Shown here: one piece after another, positions 34,358-43,722 of the stretch
How positions within the stretch are numbered: position 1 is the first letter of the stretch
Layout of the letters: each line of letters opens with the position of its first letter
Source: Paludibacteraceae bacterium
GTDB lineage: Bacteria > Bacteroidota > Bacteroidia > Bacteroidales > Paludibacteraceae
Assembly (NCBI GenBank): GCA_024401475.1
Contig: JAKSKZ010000007.1
Location: 35,001-99,000, forward strand
Direction: 5' to 3'
DNA length: 64,000 bases
Made by a program: the position numbers and the translations under genes
Notes under the pieces: generated by a model
The model's input: only the letters and a program-made list of their open reading frames with translations
What the model was told of the DNA's origin: nothing
Databases searched by the model: none

Positions 34358-35026
34358 ATGACAAAAGAAACAAGCAAAAGAAACAAACAAATCATAGCGA
34401 TAATTGTCGCTCTCGTCGTACTGATTCTCGACCAAAGCGTCAAATTTTGGATTAAGACACATTTCATGTTAGGCGAAAGCATCCAAGTCACCTCTTGGTT
34501 CAACATCGCATTCATCGAAAACAATGGAATGGCCTTTGGAATAGAGTTCTTCGACAAAATTTTCCTAACCATATTTAGAATTGTCGCCGTCGTTCTTTTG
34601 TTCTACTATCTTGCCAAAACCATCAAAAAGGACCTGCCCACGGGCTATATTGTCAGCATAGCCATGTTGGCGTCCGGAGCGTTGGGCAATATCATCGACT
34701 GCGTTTTCTACGGACAAATCTTCAACGGAAGTGTCAGACAGGTGGCCAGCTTCCTTCCCGAAGAGGGCGGATATGCCCCTTTCCTTTACGGAAAAGTCGT
34801 TGACATGCTCCATTTCCCACTCATCGACACCTTCTTACCAGAATGGCTGCCATTCGTCGGAGGTAATCGATTCACATTCTTCGATCCAATATTCAACATT
34901 GCCGACTCCGCCATCACCATTTCTGTTTTCTTAATAGCCCTCTTCCAAAGAAAGGTGCTAATGACTGAATTTTCAGAAAAAGAGGACAAGGAAACCAACG
35001 GAGCAGCTTCACCAAAAGAAAACTAA
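34358..35026 (+). CDS. lspA: Lipoprotein signal peptidase (signal peptidase II)
   Basis: Inner-membrane aspartyl peptidase that cleaves the signal peptide of diacylglyceryl-modified prolipoproteins. Four membrane segments are visible, with DQSVKFWI after the first. The catalytic Asp residues sit in LGNIIDCVFYG and in FNIADSAITISV, and the family motif around NNGMAFG is present. At 222 residues it is longer than the enterobacterial enzyme, owing to an extra loop with FNGSVRQVASFLPEEGG and a charged C-terminal tail, as is usual in Bacteroidota. It is first in an operon with DUF4296 and a third gene. Confidence 0.95.
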   Translation: MTKETSKRNKQIIAIIVALVVLILDQSVKFWIKTHFMLGESIQVTSWFNIAFIENNGMAFGIEFFDKIFLTIFRIVAVVLLFYYLAKTIKKDLPTGYIVSIAMLASGALGNIIDCVFYGQIFNGSVRQVASFLPEEGGYAPFLYGKVVDMLHFPLIDTFLPEWLPFVGGNRFTFFDPIFNIADSAITISVFLIALFQRKVLMTEFSEKEDKETNGAASPKEN

Positions 35027-35030
35027 CAAA

Positions 35031-35372
35031 ATGAATCGGACATTTTCAAAATTCACATATTGGCTAATCATCGCCACATTGGTTTGTCTAAGTTCTTGCA
35101 AAATAGACAGAGGAAAGCCTATCATAGGGAAAGAGAAGATGGCAGAAATCATACACGATTTCTATCTCACAGAAGGAACTCTTGACGCAGTTCCTATACC
35201 CGCTGGTCACAAGCGCCATTACTATTACTGCCATCTTTTGGAGAAGCATGGCGTGACCGAGGCTGAATTCGACTCCGCCCTATGCTGGTATAGCAAAAAT
35301 TCAGACATATTCACAGAGGTGCATGAACTCGTAACCAAAAAATTAAAAGAGGAGAAGGAGCAACTACAATGA
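35031..35372 (+). CDS. DUF4296 lipoprotein
   Basis: A 113-residue lipoprotein with lipobox CLSSC (Cys about residue 23). The mature part is the DUF4296 helical domain: GKEKMAEIIHDFYLTEGTL ... HYYYCHLLEKHGVTEAEFDSALCWYSKNSDIF. It begins four bases after lspA and overlaps the next gene by four bases, so it is part of the lspA operon; its location beside the enzyme that processes it is conserved in Bacteroidota. Function unknown. Confidence 0.88.
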   Translation: MNRTFSKFTYWLIIATLVCLSSCKIDRGKPIIGKEKMAEIIHDFYLTEGTLDAVPIPAGHKRHYYYCHLLEKHGVTEAEFDSALCWYSKNSDIFTEVHELVTKKLKEEKEQLQ

Positions 35373-35713
35373 TAAGAATAGCTGCACAATTGCTATATTG
35401 TTCCCCCCTCGAAGTTATTCCAAACGGAATGGTAGAGTTCTCCGACAATGGCATAGTGACCCATATCGGCAGCCTCGACCAATGCCAAAGCGAACCGCAA
35501 GGCACCATCTTCCACAACGGAATTTTACTTCCCTTTCAGCCCGACACACAAAAGATCAAAGACGAAGGATTAAAACGCTCGTTGAGCAGACAATTTCACG
35601 AATTAGGCATTCCTTCCATTCAAGCAGGCGAAAAAAACTCCCTTTGGCTCTTAAGCGGCGAAGGACTCTTTGAAGAAGAGATTACTTCCTTGTCTGTCAG
35701 TCTTATCCTATAA
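35369..35713 (+). CDS. Short protein resembling an amidohydrolase N-terminus
   Basis: A 114-residue protein in the lspA operon, overlapping DUF4296 by four bases. Its start (GMVEFSDNGIVTHIG) and the GTIFHNGILLP segment look like the composite beta domain that opens metal-dependent amidohydrolases, but the barrel and all metal ligands are missing; the remaining 50 residues form a short helix and strand region. It could be a decayed or reduced amidohydrolase or an independent small protein. The intact reading frame argues for selection. Confidence 0.6.
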   Translation: MIRIAAQLLYCSPLEVIPNGMVEFSDNGIVTHIGSLDQCQSEPQGTIFHNGILLPFQPDTQKIKDEGLKRSLSRQFHELGIPSIQAGEKNSLWLLSGEGLFEEEITSLSVSLIL

Positions 35714-35744
35714 TTAGGTTATCATACATCTTTAACACATAAAA

Positions 35745-35775
35745 AAGGCTTGGAACCATCAAAATTCCAAGCCTT
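35745..35775. terminator. Bidirectional terminator
   Basis: Stem AAGGCTTGGAA / TTCCAAGCCTT with a 9-base loop between the convergent lspA operon and the LuxR-type gene. Confidence 0.8.
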
Positions 35776-35797
35776 CATCTTTTCAATCCAGAACCCC

Positions 35798-36562
35798 TTA
35801 TATAATATAATGCGTCACAAGAAAGTCCAACGCCTCTCGTATGGTCTTCGTGTTTGTCTTCTGCATGATTTGTTTCTTGTAATAAGAGATTGTGTCCTTA
35901 GAAACGCAAAGCGAATCGGCAATCTGTTTATCCAACGTGCCTCTATAGATTTCGATGGCAGTAGCCTTCTCCTTCTCCGATAGGATAACCGGTTCCTGTT
36001 CCGTCCACTTGCCTGTTTCAAGAGAATAAGCATACGTCTTGTTTTTCTTAGGCAAAGAAAAGAAGACGCCCCCGATTTCGTTTGCCGAGGAATAATTAAT
36101 GGAAGAGATGGAGAGCCACAAACGACCATCATCCGTGAGTTTCAAAGGCGTAACACGACGAACAGCCCCTATCTTACGTCCATCTTTTCTTATAAACGTA
36201 AAATTATAGGTCGCCGCATTATTATATCTATCCTCTCCTTCCAAGCTATAGAAGAAATCCATAAATGCACCCGCAATACGAATATGCACAGGAAGTTCAT
36301 CCGCAGAGAAAACCTTACGGTAGAAGCCCTCTCCCAATTCCGCCATATCTTCCTTGGAGTATCCGCAAAATCGGCAGAACGACTCCGACATAAACAAAAT
36401 CTTATTTTGGAAATAGTCTGTTATATATGAGTTATGAGGTTCGATATCACTTAACTTATCCAACAAATTTTCAATTCCAGCCAATGAGTCGTAATTCAAT
36501 TCATTGATATTAAGATCGACTCCTTTTACTTTATATTGTCCTTCTTCTATTCGCATCAGCAC
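35798..36562 (-). CDS. PAS-LuxR type transcriptional regulator
   Basis: A 254-residue cytoplasmic regulator. Residues about 45-155 form a PAS-like domain (ILFMSESFCRFCGYSKEDM ... FTFIRKDGRKIGAVRRVTPL), and the last 65 residues are a LuxR-type helix-turn-helix (LSEKEKATAIEIYRGTLDKQIADSLCVSKDTISYYKKQIMQKTNTKTI). There is no receiver domain, so it probably senses a small ligand or redox state through the PAS fold. Start at 36562 or at the Met two codons in. It is transcribed towards the lspA operon; its own upstream region (36563-37280) has no gene. Targets unknown. Confidence 0.85.
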   Translation of the reverse strand: MLMRIEEGQYKVKGVDLNINELNYDSLAGIENLLDKLSDIEPHNSYITDYFQNKILFMSESFCRFCGYSKEDMAELGEGFYRKVFSADELPVHIRIAGAFMDFFYSLEGEDRYNNAATYNFTFIRKDGRKIGAVRRVTPLKLTDDGRLWLSISSINYSSANEIGGVFFSLPKKNKTYAYSLETGKWTEQEPVILSEKEKATAIEIYRGTLDKQIADSLCVSKDTISYYKKQIMQKTNTKTIREALDFLVTHYII

Positions 36563-37281
36563 ACTATGGTTATATTTCTCTACTCTCTTTTAGGAAAACT
36601 CTATGAATCTACCCTTTATTCTACATTTTTTTGTAGTTGCATATAGGTACAAAAATAACTAAAATTGTAACAAATAAAAGGAAAACAAATCCATTTCCTC
36701 TTAAACTTTACAAAAACAATAAATATATCAAGAAATGAGTTTTAACAGTTCGTTTTCATAAGAACTTAAACCCAATACTACATCCTATTTATCGGTCCTC
36801 CAAGAGGGCACAAAAGGAAGGCCATAGTTGGTCTTCCTTTTTTATATTATCACAAAAAAGAATTGAATATTCTATATCGAAACGGAATAAATATTCACTA
36901 ATACTCCAAATAACGACCATTTGTCAACTTTTTACGAATAAATCTACAAATTGTTGTAGTTGCGAGGGTCAGATTTTATATCTAATATTGCAATATCAAA
37001 ATAGACATAAAAAACAAAAGCCCTAAAGGCTTTTATCGATACTAAGTTCGTTTTATTCACAACCTAAATCTCCCGTTTTTGTTATTTCAGTCTGTATTAC
37101 TACCACTTTCAATCGTGGTAGAAAAGGGTTCCAATCCTGGAACCCTTTTTTTTTTGTCTTGCCCTTACGGGAATTACGCCTTGCCCTAACGGACAAGGCT
37201 ATTGAGTGTCGGGCTTTCAGTCCTGTGAAACACGGACCTTACGGATGCAATTCTTAATTCTTAACTCTCAACTCCTCCGAT
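36563..37281. other. 720-bp gap with several plus-strand hairpins, possible small RNA
   Basis: No protein gene is supported. Three plus-strand hairpins stand out: AAGGAAG..CC / GG.CTTCCTTTTTT at 36815-36842, AAAAGCC / GGCTTTT at 37016-37034, and a two-hairpin block 37099-37156. Each resembles a terminator with no gene before it. The final 100 bases carry short GCCCTTACGGG / GCCCTAACGG motifs. Confidence 0.5.
37099..37156 (+). ncRNA. Candidate structured RNA: hairpin plus terminator
   Basis: A stem CTACCAC / GTGGTAG with an 8-base loop is followed at once by AAGGGTTCC / GGAACCCTT and a run of ten or more T. No gene lies upstream on this strand for over 1.3 kb, so this is probably the 3' end of a small RNA. 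The 5' end is not defined. Confidence 0.4.
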
Positions 37282-37686
37282 TTACGCCTGAGAGACATTA
37301 AGCGCCTTCTCCACCTCGTCACACAAAGCCAAGCGGCCATTAACGACGCTGACAGCCTCAACGCGTCCTTTTGTGCATAAAGCCATATCCGAACAACGAT
37401 AGATGTCTTGTTGGAAGACATATCGAATACCCTCACGACAAACATTCAACTTGCAAACGAACGCCTCGCCTCCATGAAGCGGGCGTTTATATTCTATTTG
37501 AATTTTAGAAACCACGACATCGATTCCCCTGTTATGAAGATCAGAAAAATCCAAACCAAGGGATTTTATAAACTGATGGCGCGTATGTTCCATATAATGC
37601 TGATAATTGGCATTATTGACAATTCCCTGAATGTCACATTCGTAGTCGCGAACAACAAAATCCTGTTCAAATATATAGTCTTGCAT
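37282..37686 (-). CDS. Acyl-CoA thioesterase, YbgC/4HBT-type
   Basis: A 134-residue hotdog-fold protein starting at 37686 (MQDYIFEQDFVVRDYECD). The motif of the 4-hydroxybenzoyl-CoA thioesterase family is seen: VRDYECDIQGIVNNANYQHYMEHTRHQF, with the Asp of the D-x-x-G-x-V/H-x-N pattern. It hydrolyses short or medium acyl-CoA. It follows pckA with a terminator between them, so it is probably independent. The 45 codons upstream in frame are ignored because they have no ATG with leader-like properties. Confidence 0.82.
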   Translation of the reverse strand: MQDYIFEQDFVVRDYECDIQGIVNNANYQHYMEHTRHQFIKSLGLDFSDLHNRGIDVVVSKIQIEYKRPLHGGEAFVCKLNVCREGIRYVFQQDIYRCSDMALCTKGRVEAVSVVNGRLALCDEVEKALNVSQA

Positions 37687-37703
37687 AATCTCCTTTTTTA
37701 ACA

Positions 37704-37735
37704 ATAAAAAAATGGGTGCCCCGAAGAGCACCCAT
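37704..37735 (-). terminator. pckA terminator
   Basis: On the minus strand, stem ATGGGTGC / GCACCCAT with an 8-base loop and a run of seven T (37711-37705). Confidence 0.85.
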
Positions 37736-37758
37736 CCTTATCTAAATCTTTTTTTTGA

Positions 37759-39360
37759 TTACAATTTAGGTCCAGCAGCAACCAAAGCCTTACCAGCCTC
37801 GTTTGTTGTGTACTTCTCGAAGTTCTTGATGAAACGAGCAGCCAAATCCTTAGCCTTCTCCTCCCACTTAGTACGATCTTGGTAAGTATCGCGAGGATCA
37901 AGAATACCCCAAGCTACACCGTTAAGTTGAGTTGGAACCTCAAAGTCGAAGTAAGGGATCTTCTTAGTTGGAGCCTTAAGGATAGAACCGTCAAGGATAG
38001 CGTCGATGATACCACGAGTATCAGGAATAGAGATACGCTTGCCAGTACCATTCCAACCTGTGTTAACCAAGAATGCCTTAGCACCGCTCTTCTCCATCTT
38101 CTTAACCAACTCCTCAGCGTACTTAGTTGGGTGCAACTCCAAGAATGCTTGACCGAAGCAAGCAGAGAATGTTGGAGTAGGCTCAGTGATACCACGCTCA
38201 GTACCAGCCAACTTAGCAGTAAATCCAGAAAGGAAGTAGTACTTAGTTTGCTCTGGAGTCAAGATTGAAACTGGAGGCAAAACACCGAATGCATCAGCAG
38301 ACAAGAAGATAACGTTCTTTGCAGCAGGTGCAGAAGAACCTGGTTGGATGTTGTTGATGTGGTTGATAGGATAAGAAACACGAGTGTTCTCTGTAACCTT
38401 CTTATCGTCGAAGTCGATCTTACCGTTAGCATCAACTGTTACGTTCTCCAACAAAGCGTTGCGCTTGATAGCACCGTAGATATCTGGCTCGTGCTCCTTG
38501 CTCAAACCGATAACCTTAGCGTAGCAACCACCTTCCAAGTTGAATACGCCCTCGTCGTCCCATCCGTGCTCGTCGTCACCGATCAACTTTCTCTTAGGGT
38601 CAGTTGACAAAGTAGTCTTACCTGTACCAGACAAACCGAAGAAGATAGCAGTGTTCTTACCATCCATGTCGCAGTTTGCAGAGCAGTGCATTGAAGCGAT
38701 ACCTTGCAATGGCAAGTAGTAGTTTTGCATAGAGAACATACCCTTCTTCATCTCACCGCCGTACCAAGTGTTGATGATAACTTGCTCACGAGAAGTTACG
38801 TTGAAAGCAACGCAAGTCTCAGAGTTCAAACCAAGTTCTTTGTAGTTCTCAACCTTAGCCTTAGAAGCGTTGTAGATAACGAAGTTTGGCTCGAAGTTAG
38901 CCAACTCCTCCTTAGTAGGTTGGATGAACATGTTTGTTACGAAGTGAGCTTGCCAAGCAACCTCAACGATGAAACGAACAGCCAAGCGAGTTGCCTTGTT
39001 AGCACCGCAGAAAGCGTCAACAACATAAAGTTGCTTGTTAGAAAGCTCTTTCTTTGCGATGTCCTTCACCTTAGCCCAAACATCCTCAGACATTGGGTGG
39101 TTATCGTTCTTGTATGCGTCAGAAGTCCACCATACAGTGTCCTTTGACTTTGCATCCATAACAATGTACTTATCCTTAGGAGAACGGCCAGTAAAGTCAC
39201 CAGTCATTACGTTCACTGCGCCAAGTTCAGTCTCTTGACCTTTTTCGTAACCTTGAAGAGCAGGGTTGATCTCCGCCTTGAAAAGTTCTTCGTAAGAAGG
39301 ATTGTGTGCAAGCACTGTAGAACCAGTGATGCCATACTTTGATAAATCCAAATTTGCCAT
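37759..39360 (-). CDS. pckA: Phosphoenolpyruvate carboxykinase (ATP)
   Basis: Interconverts oxaloacetate and phosphoenolpyruvate using ATP/ADP. The 533-residue length is standard. Key segments: [16 protein letters not shown] (substrate), [44 protein letters not shown] (kinase 1 and 2 motifs), [14 protein letters not shown], and [14 protein letters not shown]. Codon use is strongly biased and GC pattern uniform, fitting a very highly expressed gene; in anaerobic Bacteroidota this enzyme runs in the carboxylating direction in succinate and propionate formation. Single gene with its own promoter and terminator. Confidence 0.97.
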   Translation of the reverse strand: MANLDLSKYGITGSTVLAHNPSYEELFKAEINPALQGYEKGQETELGAVNVMTGDFTGRSPKDKYIVMDAKSKDTVWWTSDAYKNDNHPMSEDVWAKVKDIAKKELSNKQLYVVDAFCGANKATRLAVRFIVEVAWQAHFVTNMFIQPTKEELANFEPNFVIYNASKAKVENYKELGLNSETCVAFNVTSREQVIINTWYGGEMKKGMFSMQNYYLPLQGIASMHCSANCDMDGKNTAIFFGLSGTGKTTLSTDPKRKLIGDDEHGWDDEGVFNLEGGCYAKVIGLSKEHEPDIYGAIKRNALLENVTVDANGKIDFDDKKVTENTRVSYPINHINNIQPGSSAPAAKNVIFLSADAFGVLPPVSILTPEQTKYYFLSGFTAKLAGTERGITEPTPTFSACFGQAFLELHPTKYAEELVKKMEKSGAKAFLVNTGWNGTGKRISIPDTRGIIDAILDGSILKAPTKKIPYFDFEVPTQLNGVAWGILDPRDTYQDRTKWEEKAKDLAARFIKNFEKYTTNEAGKALVAAGPKL

Positions 39361-39404
39361 TAGTTATTTATTTTAATGAATTATTCCACATTTTTTATAC
39401 GATA

Positions 39405-39433
39405 CAAATTTAATAAATATTTCCAACAGGCAA
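39405..39433 (-). promoter_or_regulatory. pckA promoter
   Basis: On the minus strand TTG (39433-39431), 18 bases, TAAATTTG (39412-39405), close to consensus; about 45 bases before the start. Confidence 0.5.
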
Positions 39434-39521
39434 TTTTATTCCAAGAAAAACTGACACATAAAATGAGTTTTTTTTGCTATTCCGTTTAACTTTGCAGCAA
39501 AACAGATAAATATTGAAAGAA

Positions 39522-39956
39522 ATGCATAAAATCATAGAACAAAGCATGGCCCGCCAATCAAGGATGGTATTTCCGAAAGACCTCAACGCCAACGGCACAC
39601 TTTTCGGCGGAGAAGCCATGAAATGGATGGACGAAATAGCCTTCATCGTCGCCACTCGATTCACAAGACAGAGAATGTTCACCATGTCCACCGACAACGT
39701 GAAATTCCTCCGTCCAATCCTACCCGAACACCTCGTCGAAGCTATTGGATATGTGGAGAAAGCCACTCCCGTGAAACTATTCATCAAAGTGGAAATCTTC
39801 GCCGAAGCGAGGTATGAGGAGAAGCGAGAGAAGGCAATCGAAGCCTCCTTCGTCTTTGTGGCGATGAACGAGAACCTCTCCCCTTGCCGTATTCGCTATC
39901 CTTTCGATTTCGAGCAATTCCAAAAAGAGATTGCCGAAGAACAAAACAAAGAATAA
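39522..39956 (+). CDS. Hotdog-fold acyl-CoA thioesterase (YciA/BACH-like)
   Basis: A 144-residue protein. Start is ATG 39522; an upstream in-frame TTG is less likely. The family segment MVFPKDLNANGTLFGGEAMKWMDEIAFIVATRF includes the Asn-x-x-Gly-x-x-Phe-Gly-Gly and Asp of acyl-CoA hydrolases of the YciA/BACH type. It hydrolyses acyl-CoA in the cytoplasm. A TAACTTTG box at 39487-39494 gives a plausible promoter. Single gene, divergent from pckA. Confidence 0.87.
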   Translation: MHKIIEQSMARQSRMVFPKDLNANGTLFGGEAMKWMDEIAFIVATRFTRQRMFTMSTDNVKFLRPILPEHLVEAIGYVEKATPVKLFIKVEIFAEARYEEKREKAIEASFVFVAMNENLSPCRIRYPFDFEQFQKEIAEEQNKE

Positions 39957-39966
39957 GCGAACCATA

Positions 39967-40018
39967 GGCGACCTCCACAAATTGATTTCGAGGGATTTTG
40001 AGACTCTATAAAATCACC
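39967..40018 (+). mobile_element. Internally deleted MITE-like element, copy 3
   Basis: The left end GGCGACCTCCACAAATTGA with GATTTCGAGGGATTTT matches copies 1 and 2, and joins directly to a right end GACTCTATAAAATCACC; about 140 internal bases are missing. Confidence 0.55.
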
Positions 40019-40477
40019 AAGATGAACATCAGCTTTAGGGCAAAACGAAAAGTGGCAGATTCCACATCTACCACTTACCCTTTAAAGATAATACATTGAA
40101 ATAAACAAAAAATACAGGTTTAGGACATTCAAAAGACTACAAATCCCGTGCCAAAATAAAAAAAATACAGCAGCAAAAGAACCATCTTTTTTAAACACAA
40201 ACCATAAAACAATCATTTTCAACAAATTAAACTCAAAACACCAACAAACGAGAAATCTCCAATAAACGAAGGCATTTCCCACAATGGGAAAATACTCCAC
40301 AAAACATAGTGGAGAATAATTCCCCACTTCACATCGCTTGAAACGACGCAAAAAAACTCGCAACAATCGCTATCGTAATTTGCAAATTGTCCAACACTAA
40401 TTTGCTACAACTCACAATCTTTTCCCAGATATTTAGTAATTTTGCGGAAATTTTTTTCACGCATTACATCCATATTT
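40019..40477. other. Gap before TsaC-like gene
   Basis: AT-rich with no supportable gene. Two plain hairpins, TTTCCC / GGGAAA near 40279 and CTCCAC / GTGGAG near 40291, and a -7-like TAATTTTG at 40437-40444 are seen. Confidence 0.5.
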
Positions 40478-41089
40478 ATGCTCATTAAAATTTATCAAGA
40501 GAATCCGAACGAACGACAAATAGACAAGGTTGTTCAATTTCTCCGCGACGGAGGCCTAATCGTCTATCCGACAGATACAATCTACGGCTTAGGATGCGAC
40601 ATTTTCAATGCACGCGCCGTGGAGAAAATATGTCAATACAAAAAGATAGATCCTCGTAAGGCCAACTTGTCTTTTATATGCCACGACTTGAGCAACATCA
40701 GCGAATATGCCAAGGTGGACAATGCCACCTTCAAGTTGATGAAAAAGAACTTGCCTGGTCCTTTCACATTCATCCTCAACGGCAACAGCAATTTGCCCAA
40801 ACTATTCAGAAACAAAAAGACGGTCGGCATCCGTATTCCCGACAACAACATCATTCGCGAATTGGTCAGAGTCTTGGGCAACCCCATCCTCTCCACTTCC
40901 GTAAAGGACGACGACGATGAAATCTTGGAATATTTCACAGACCCCGAACTCATAGAAGAACGTTACGCCAACATTGCAGATGCTGTGATTGACGGAGGCA
41001 TCGGAACTTTAGAGCCATCAACTATCGTAGATTGCACAGGCGACGAGCCCGTAATTGTACGCCAAGGCAAAGGCGAACTCATTTGGTAA
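40478..41089 (+). CDS. TsaC/Sua5/YciO-type L-threonylcarbamoyladenylate synthase
   Basis: Probably makes threonylcarbamoyl-AMP for the tRNA t6A37 modification, though the YciO branch is of less certain role. The ATG 40478 start gives 203 residues. Features: [24 protein letters not shown](C)QYK (substrate region, the usual K-x-R is [11 protein letters not shown]), [24 protein letters not shown] and [22 protein letters not shown]. The last 60 residues complete the YrdC domain; there is no Sua5 C-terminal domain. It works in the same pathway as tcdA elsewhere in this window. It is followed at 15 bases by the DMT transporter. Confidence 0.87.
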   Translation: MLIKIYQENPNERQIDKVVQFLRDGGLIVYPTDTIYGLGCDIFNARAVEKICQYKKIDPRKANLSFICHDLSNISEYAKVDNATFKLMKKNLPGPFTFILNGNSNLPKLFRNKKTVGIRIPDNNIIRELVRVLGNPILSTSVKDDDDEILEYFTDPELIEERYANIADAVIDGGIGTLEPSTIVDCTGDEPVIVRQGKGELIW

Positions 41090-41104
41090 ACAAATCTCGC
41101 AATT

Positions 41105-42001
41105 ATGTGGATATTATTAGCCATCTGCTCTGCCCTACTCTTGGGCATCTATGATGTTTTCAAAAAGATTTCACTGAAGGAGAACGCTGTCATCCCTGTG
41201 CTTTCGGCGTCTATCTTCATCTCGTTCTTGTTCTTTTTGCCCGTGTTAGGACTTTCCGCCTGGAGACCAGAAACAGCCAAAGAGTTGCACATATTCGTAC
41301 CCGAAATCCCATGGGAGACGCACTTGCTAATTCTTTTCAAATCACTCATTGTTTTGGGCTCCTGGATTTCAGCCTACTTTGGCATGAAGCACATACCCAT
41401 CACCATTTATGCACCCATCCGTGCCACGCAACCCATTTGGACCGTGGTCGGGGCTCTCATCATCTTCTCCGAAGAACTGTCGTCATTACAAGGAATCGGT
41501 GTAGTCGTAACCATCACTTCGTTCTACCTTTTCTCCGTCATCGGACACAAAGAGGGCATCTCTTGGAAAAGCAACAAATGGATTTGGCTCATCCTTCTTG
41601 CCACGCTATTAGGCACAGTTAGTGGCCTATACGACAAGCATTTGATGAAGCATTTCGACAGAATGGCGGTTCAAGTATTTAGCACCACCTACCAAGCCAT
41701 TGCCATGCTTTTGGTTTCGCTACTCCTTTGGTACCCCAACCGCAAAAACAGCACTCCCTTCCAATGGAGATGGGCAATCTTGGGCATATCCATCTTCTTA
41801 ATCATTGCCGATTACGTCTATTTCTGGGCACTATCGGAAGATGGTGCAATGATATCTGTCATCTCCACCATCCGAAGGTCGGGGGCCATCGTTCCTTTCT
41901 GTTACGGAGCTTTGATGCTACATGAGAAGAACCTAAAAGTAAAGAGTTTACTTTTGTTAGGAGTATTGACAGGAATTTTCTTGCTCTATTTGGGTAGATA
42001 G
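41105..42001 (+). CDS. EamA/DMT family transporter
   Basis: A 298-residue inner-membrane protein with ten hydrophobic segments in two EamA repeats (first repeat ending near LYLFSVIGHKEG, second beginning WLILLATLLGT). The family exports or imports small metabolites; the substrate is unknown. It starts 15 bases after the TsaC-like gene and is probably co-transcribed with it. A terminator at 42020-42058 follows. Confidence 0.85.
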   Translation: MWILLAICSALLLGIYDVFKKISLKENAVIPVLSASIFISFLFFLPVLGLSAWRPETAKELHIFVPEIPWETHLLILFKSLIVLGSWISAYFGMKHIPITIYAPIRATQPIWTVVGALIIFSEELSSLQGIGVVVTITSFYLFSVIGHKEGISWKSNKWIWLILLATLLGTVSGLYDKHLMKHFDRMAVQVFSTTYQAIAMLLVSLLLWYPNRKNSTPFQWRWAILGISIFLIIADYVYFWALSEDGAMISVISTIRRSGAIVPFCYGALMLHEKNLKVKSLLLLGVLTGIFLLYLGR

Positions 42002-42019
42002 TTTTTGAAAAACAAACAC

Positions 42020-42058
42020 AAAAAAGGGAAGATGGTCAGGCTGGCAATCTTCCTTTTT
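42020..42058 (+). terminator. Terminator after DMT transporter
   Basis: Stem AAAAAGGGAAGAT / ATCTTCCTTTTT with a loop around GGTCAGGCTGGCA and an oligo-T end. Confidence 0.75.
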
Positions 42059-42131
42059 ATATTTTCGAAAGAAACAAAGATACCGTCAACCATTAAGACG
42101 CAACAAAATTCATCAAAAACGAGATTTAACC

Positions 42132-42272
42132 ATGGACTTTTGTTGGAAAAAGCACGACCAGATGAAGAAATCTTTTTATGGGAACAACGAACGCAAACGT
42201 TACGAAGACGGCAAAGACAACTCCATCGCAATGTATTTTGACATACAAAATGTGATTTGGAAAACCGAATAA
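42132..42272 (+). CDS. Small hypothetical protein (46 residues)
   Basis: A 46-codon frame starting MDFCWKKHDQMKKSFYG and ending IQNVIWKTE, Lys/Asp/Asn-rich with no signal peptide. It lies between a terminator and the DUF3256 gene. I see no Shine-Dalgarno and no known family, so it could be chance. Confidence 0.3.
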   Translation: MDFCWKKHDQMKKSFYGNNERKRYEDGKDNSIAMYFDIQNVIWKTE

Positions 42273-42319
42273 GCATCAAAAAACTTATATATTTGCAGTC
42301 AAACAACGACATTCAAAAA

Positions 42320-42997
42320 ATGACAAAAAAAATTACCACCATATTGCTCACCTTGATCGCCTACACTTCCATAGCTACGGCCCAAGGCGTAGAATTCTTC
42401 TTCACCACTTTGCCTAATAAATATTTAAGTCAGTTAGACCAATCAAAAAGGCAACTGCTTCTGAACAACTTCAGGAGCAAGAAGGATAGTTCCATCACAA
42501 ACAACTATGCGGGGAAAAGCAAACTGCTTATCTTAGATGAAGGAAACGAATATATCCGCATTCAACTATCGGAGCAAGGCAATCTTTCTGCCAAGAAATT
42601 CGCTTTGCCAAACGGCGAACCCATCTACGCACTGTGCAGTTGGACGTGCTCTCCTGCCTGCGACGGCGATTTGGCCTTCTTCAAAGGTTCCAACCTGACA
42701 CCGATGAACAGCAACAACTATGTTCCACCTATCCCTTTTAAAGACTTCTTTATTACAGATAGCCTTATTGCTAACAATATAAAAGCAGAAAAAATAGAAG
42801 AGTCCTTCGACATGCTTTTCATCCGCTACGAAGCACAGCAATATTCAGACACTATCATCGCCATACTCGACAACGAGACTTACATCGGCGAAAAAGATTT
42901 CGAAAAATGGAAAAGACGCATGAAGGGCGACAGAATCCCCCTCGTATGGAACGGCAATGAATTCATAATAGGAGAAGCTTTCTTCGAAAAGAAATGA
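42320..42997 (+). CDS. DUF3256 family secreted protein
   Basis: A 225-residue exported protein; start at 42320 gives signal peptide MTKKITTILLTLIAYTSIATAQ. The mature part fits DUF3256: FFTTLPNKYLSQLDQSKRQLLLNNF, then ALCSWTCSPACDGDLAFFKGSNLTPM, with three Cys in the central part. Function unknown, likely periplasmic. Overlaps the HD gene by four bases, so co-translated. Confidence 0.8.
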   Translation: MTKKITTILLTLIAYTSIATAQGVEFFFTTLPNKYLSQLDQSKRQLLLNNFRSKKDSSITNNYAGKSKLLILDEGNEYIRIQLSEQGNLSAKKFALPNGEPIYALCSWTCSPACDGDLAFFKGSNLTPMNSNNYVPPIPFKDFFITDSLIANNIKAEKIEESFDMLFIRYEAQQYSDTIIAILDNETYIGEKDFEKWKRRMKGDRIPLVWNGNEFIIGEAFFEKK

Positions 42998-43620
42998 TAG
43001 AAAAATCTCTTTCTGAATACATAGAATTCGAAATCATCCCTCAATACAAAGATTTCGACAAGGCCCACAATCTGGAACATGTCCAAGATGTGATAAGGGA
43101 GAGTTTGAAGTTGGCTGCCATTTATGACACCAACCCTATGATGTGCCTTACTATTGCCGCCTATCATGATTTAGGTCTGAAACACGACAGACCGCAGCAT
43201 CATATTCACTCAGGGAAAATTCTAAAAGAAGACGCCAACCTCACCCGTTGGTTTTCTCCCGAAGAGATCGCCGTCATGAAAGAGGCGGTGGAAGATCATC
43301 GTGCATCCGCAAAAACGCCACCTCGGTCGATTTACGGAAAAATCGTAGCCGAGGCGGACAAGAACTTAGAACCTATCTACACCATTAGAAGGGCTGTACA
43401 ATACGGCATAGCCCACCACCCCGACCAAGGTCGAGAATGGCAATACGAACGTGTCAAAGAGCACATGTTGGAGAAATACGCAGAAGGCGGCTATCTAAAA
43501 CTCCTCCTGCCCCAATCAACCAATGCTGATAATCTAAAAAGATTGCAGCAAATCATAAAAGACGAAACTGAATTACGAACTATTTTCGACCAACTCTACA
43601 CAGAAGAGATTTCTCTCTAA
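42994..43620 (+). CDS. HD domain phosphohydrolase
   Basis: A 208-residue cytoplasmic HD-superfamily protein. The metal ligands are visible: His in HNLEHVQDV, the His-Asp pair in AAYHDLGL, and His in EDHRASA, with Asp in AEADKNLE. Such proteins cleave phosphate from nucleotides or similar compounds. It overlaps the DUF3256 gene. Substrate not known. Confidence 0.85.
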   Translation: MIEKSLSEYIEFEIIPQYKDFDKAHNLEHVQDVIRESLKLAAIYDTNPMMCLTIAAYHDLGLKHDRPQHHIHSGKILKEDANLTRWFSPEEIAVMKEAVEDHRASAKTPPRSIYGKIVAEADKNLEPIYTIRRAVQYGIAHHPDQGREWQYERVKEHMLEKYAEGGYLKLLLPQSTNADNLKRLQQIIKDETELRTIFDQLYTEEISL

Positions 43621-43722
43621 AACAAGATTTCTTTTTCAAAGAAACGCCTGCGCAGAAAAAAACAAGCCGATTTTGCGTACCTTTGCATTTGCAATCGGGG
43701 GCTCCCCATTTCTATAAAGAAG

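Noticed and set aside
40082..40366. 94-codon minus-strand frame in the gap before the TsaC-like gene
   Set aside because: Composition is a hydrophobic translation of A/C-rich sequence with no start context or domain; probably chance.
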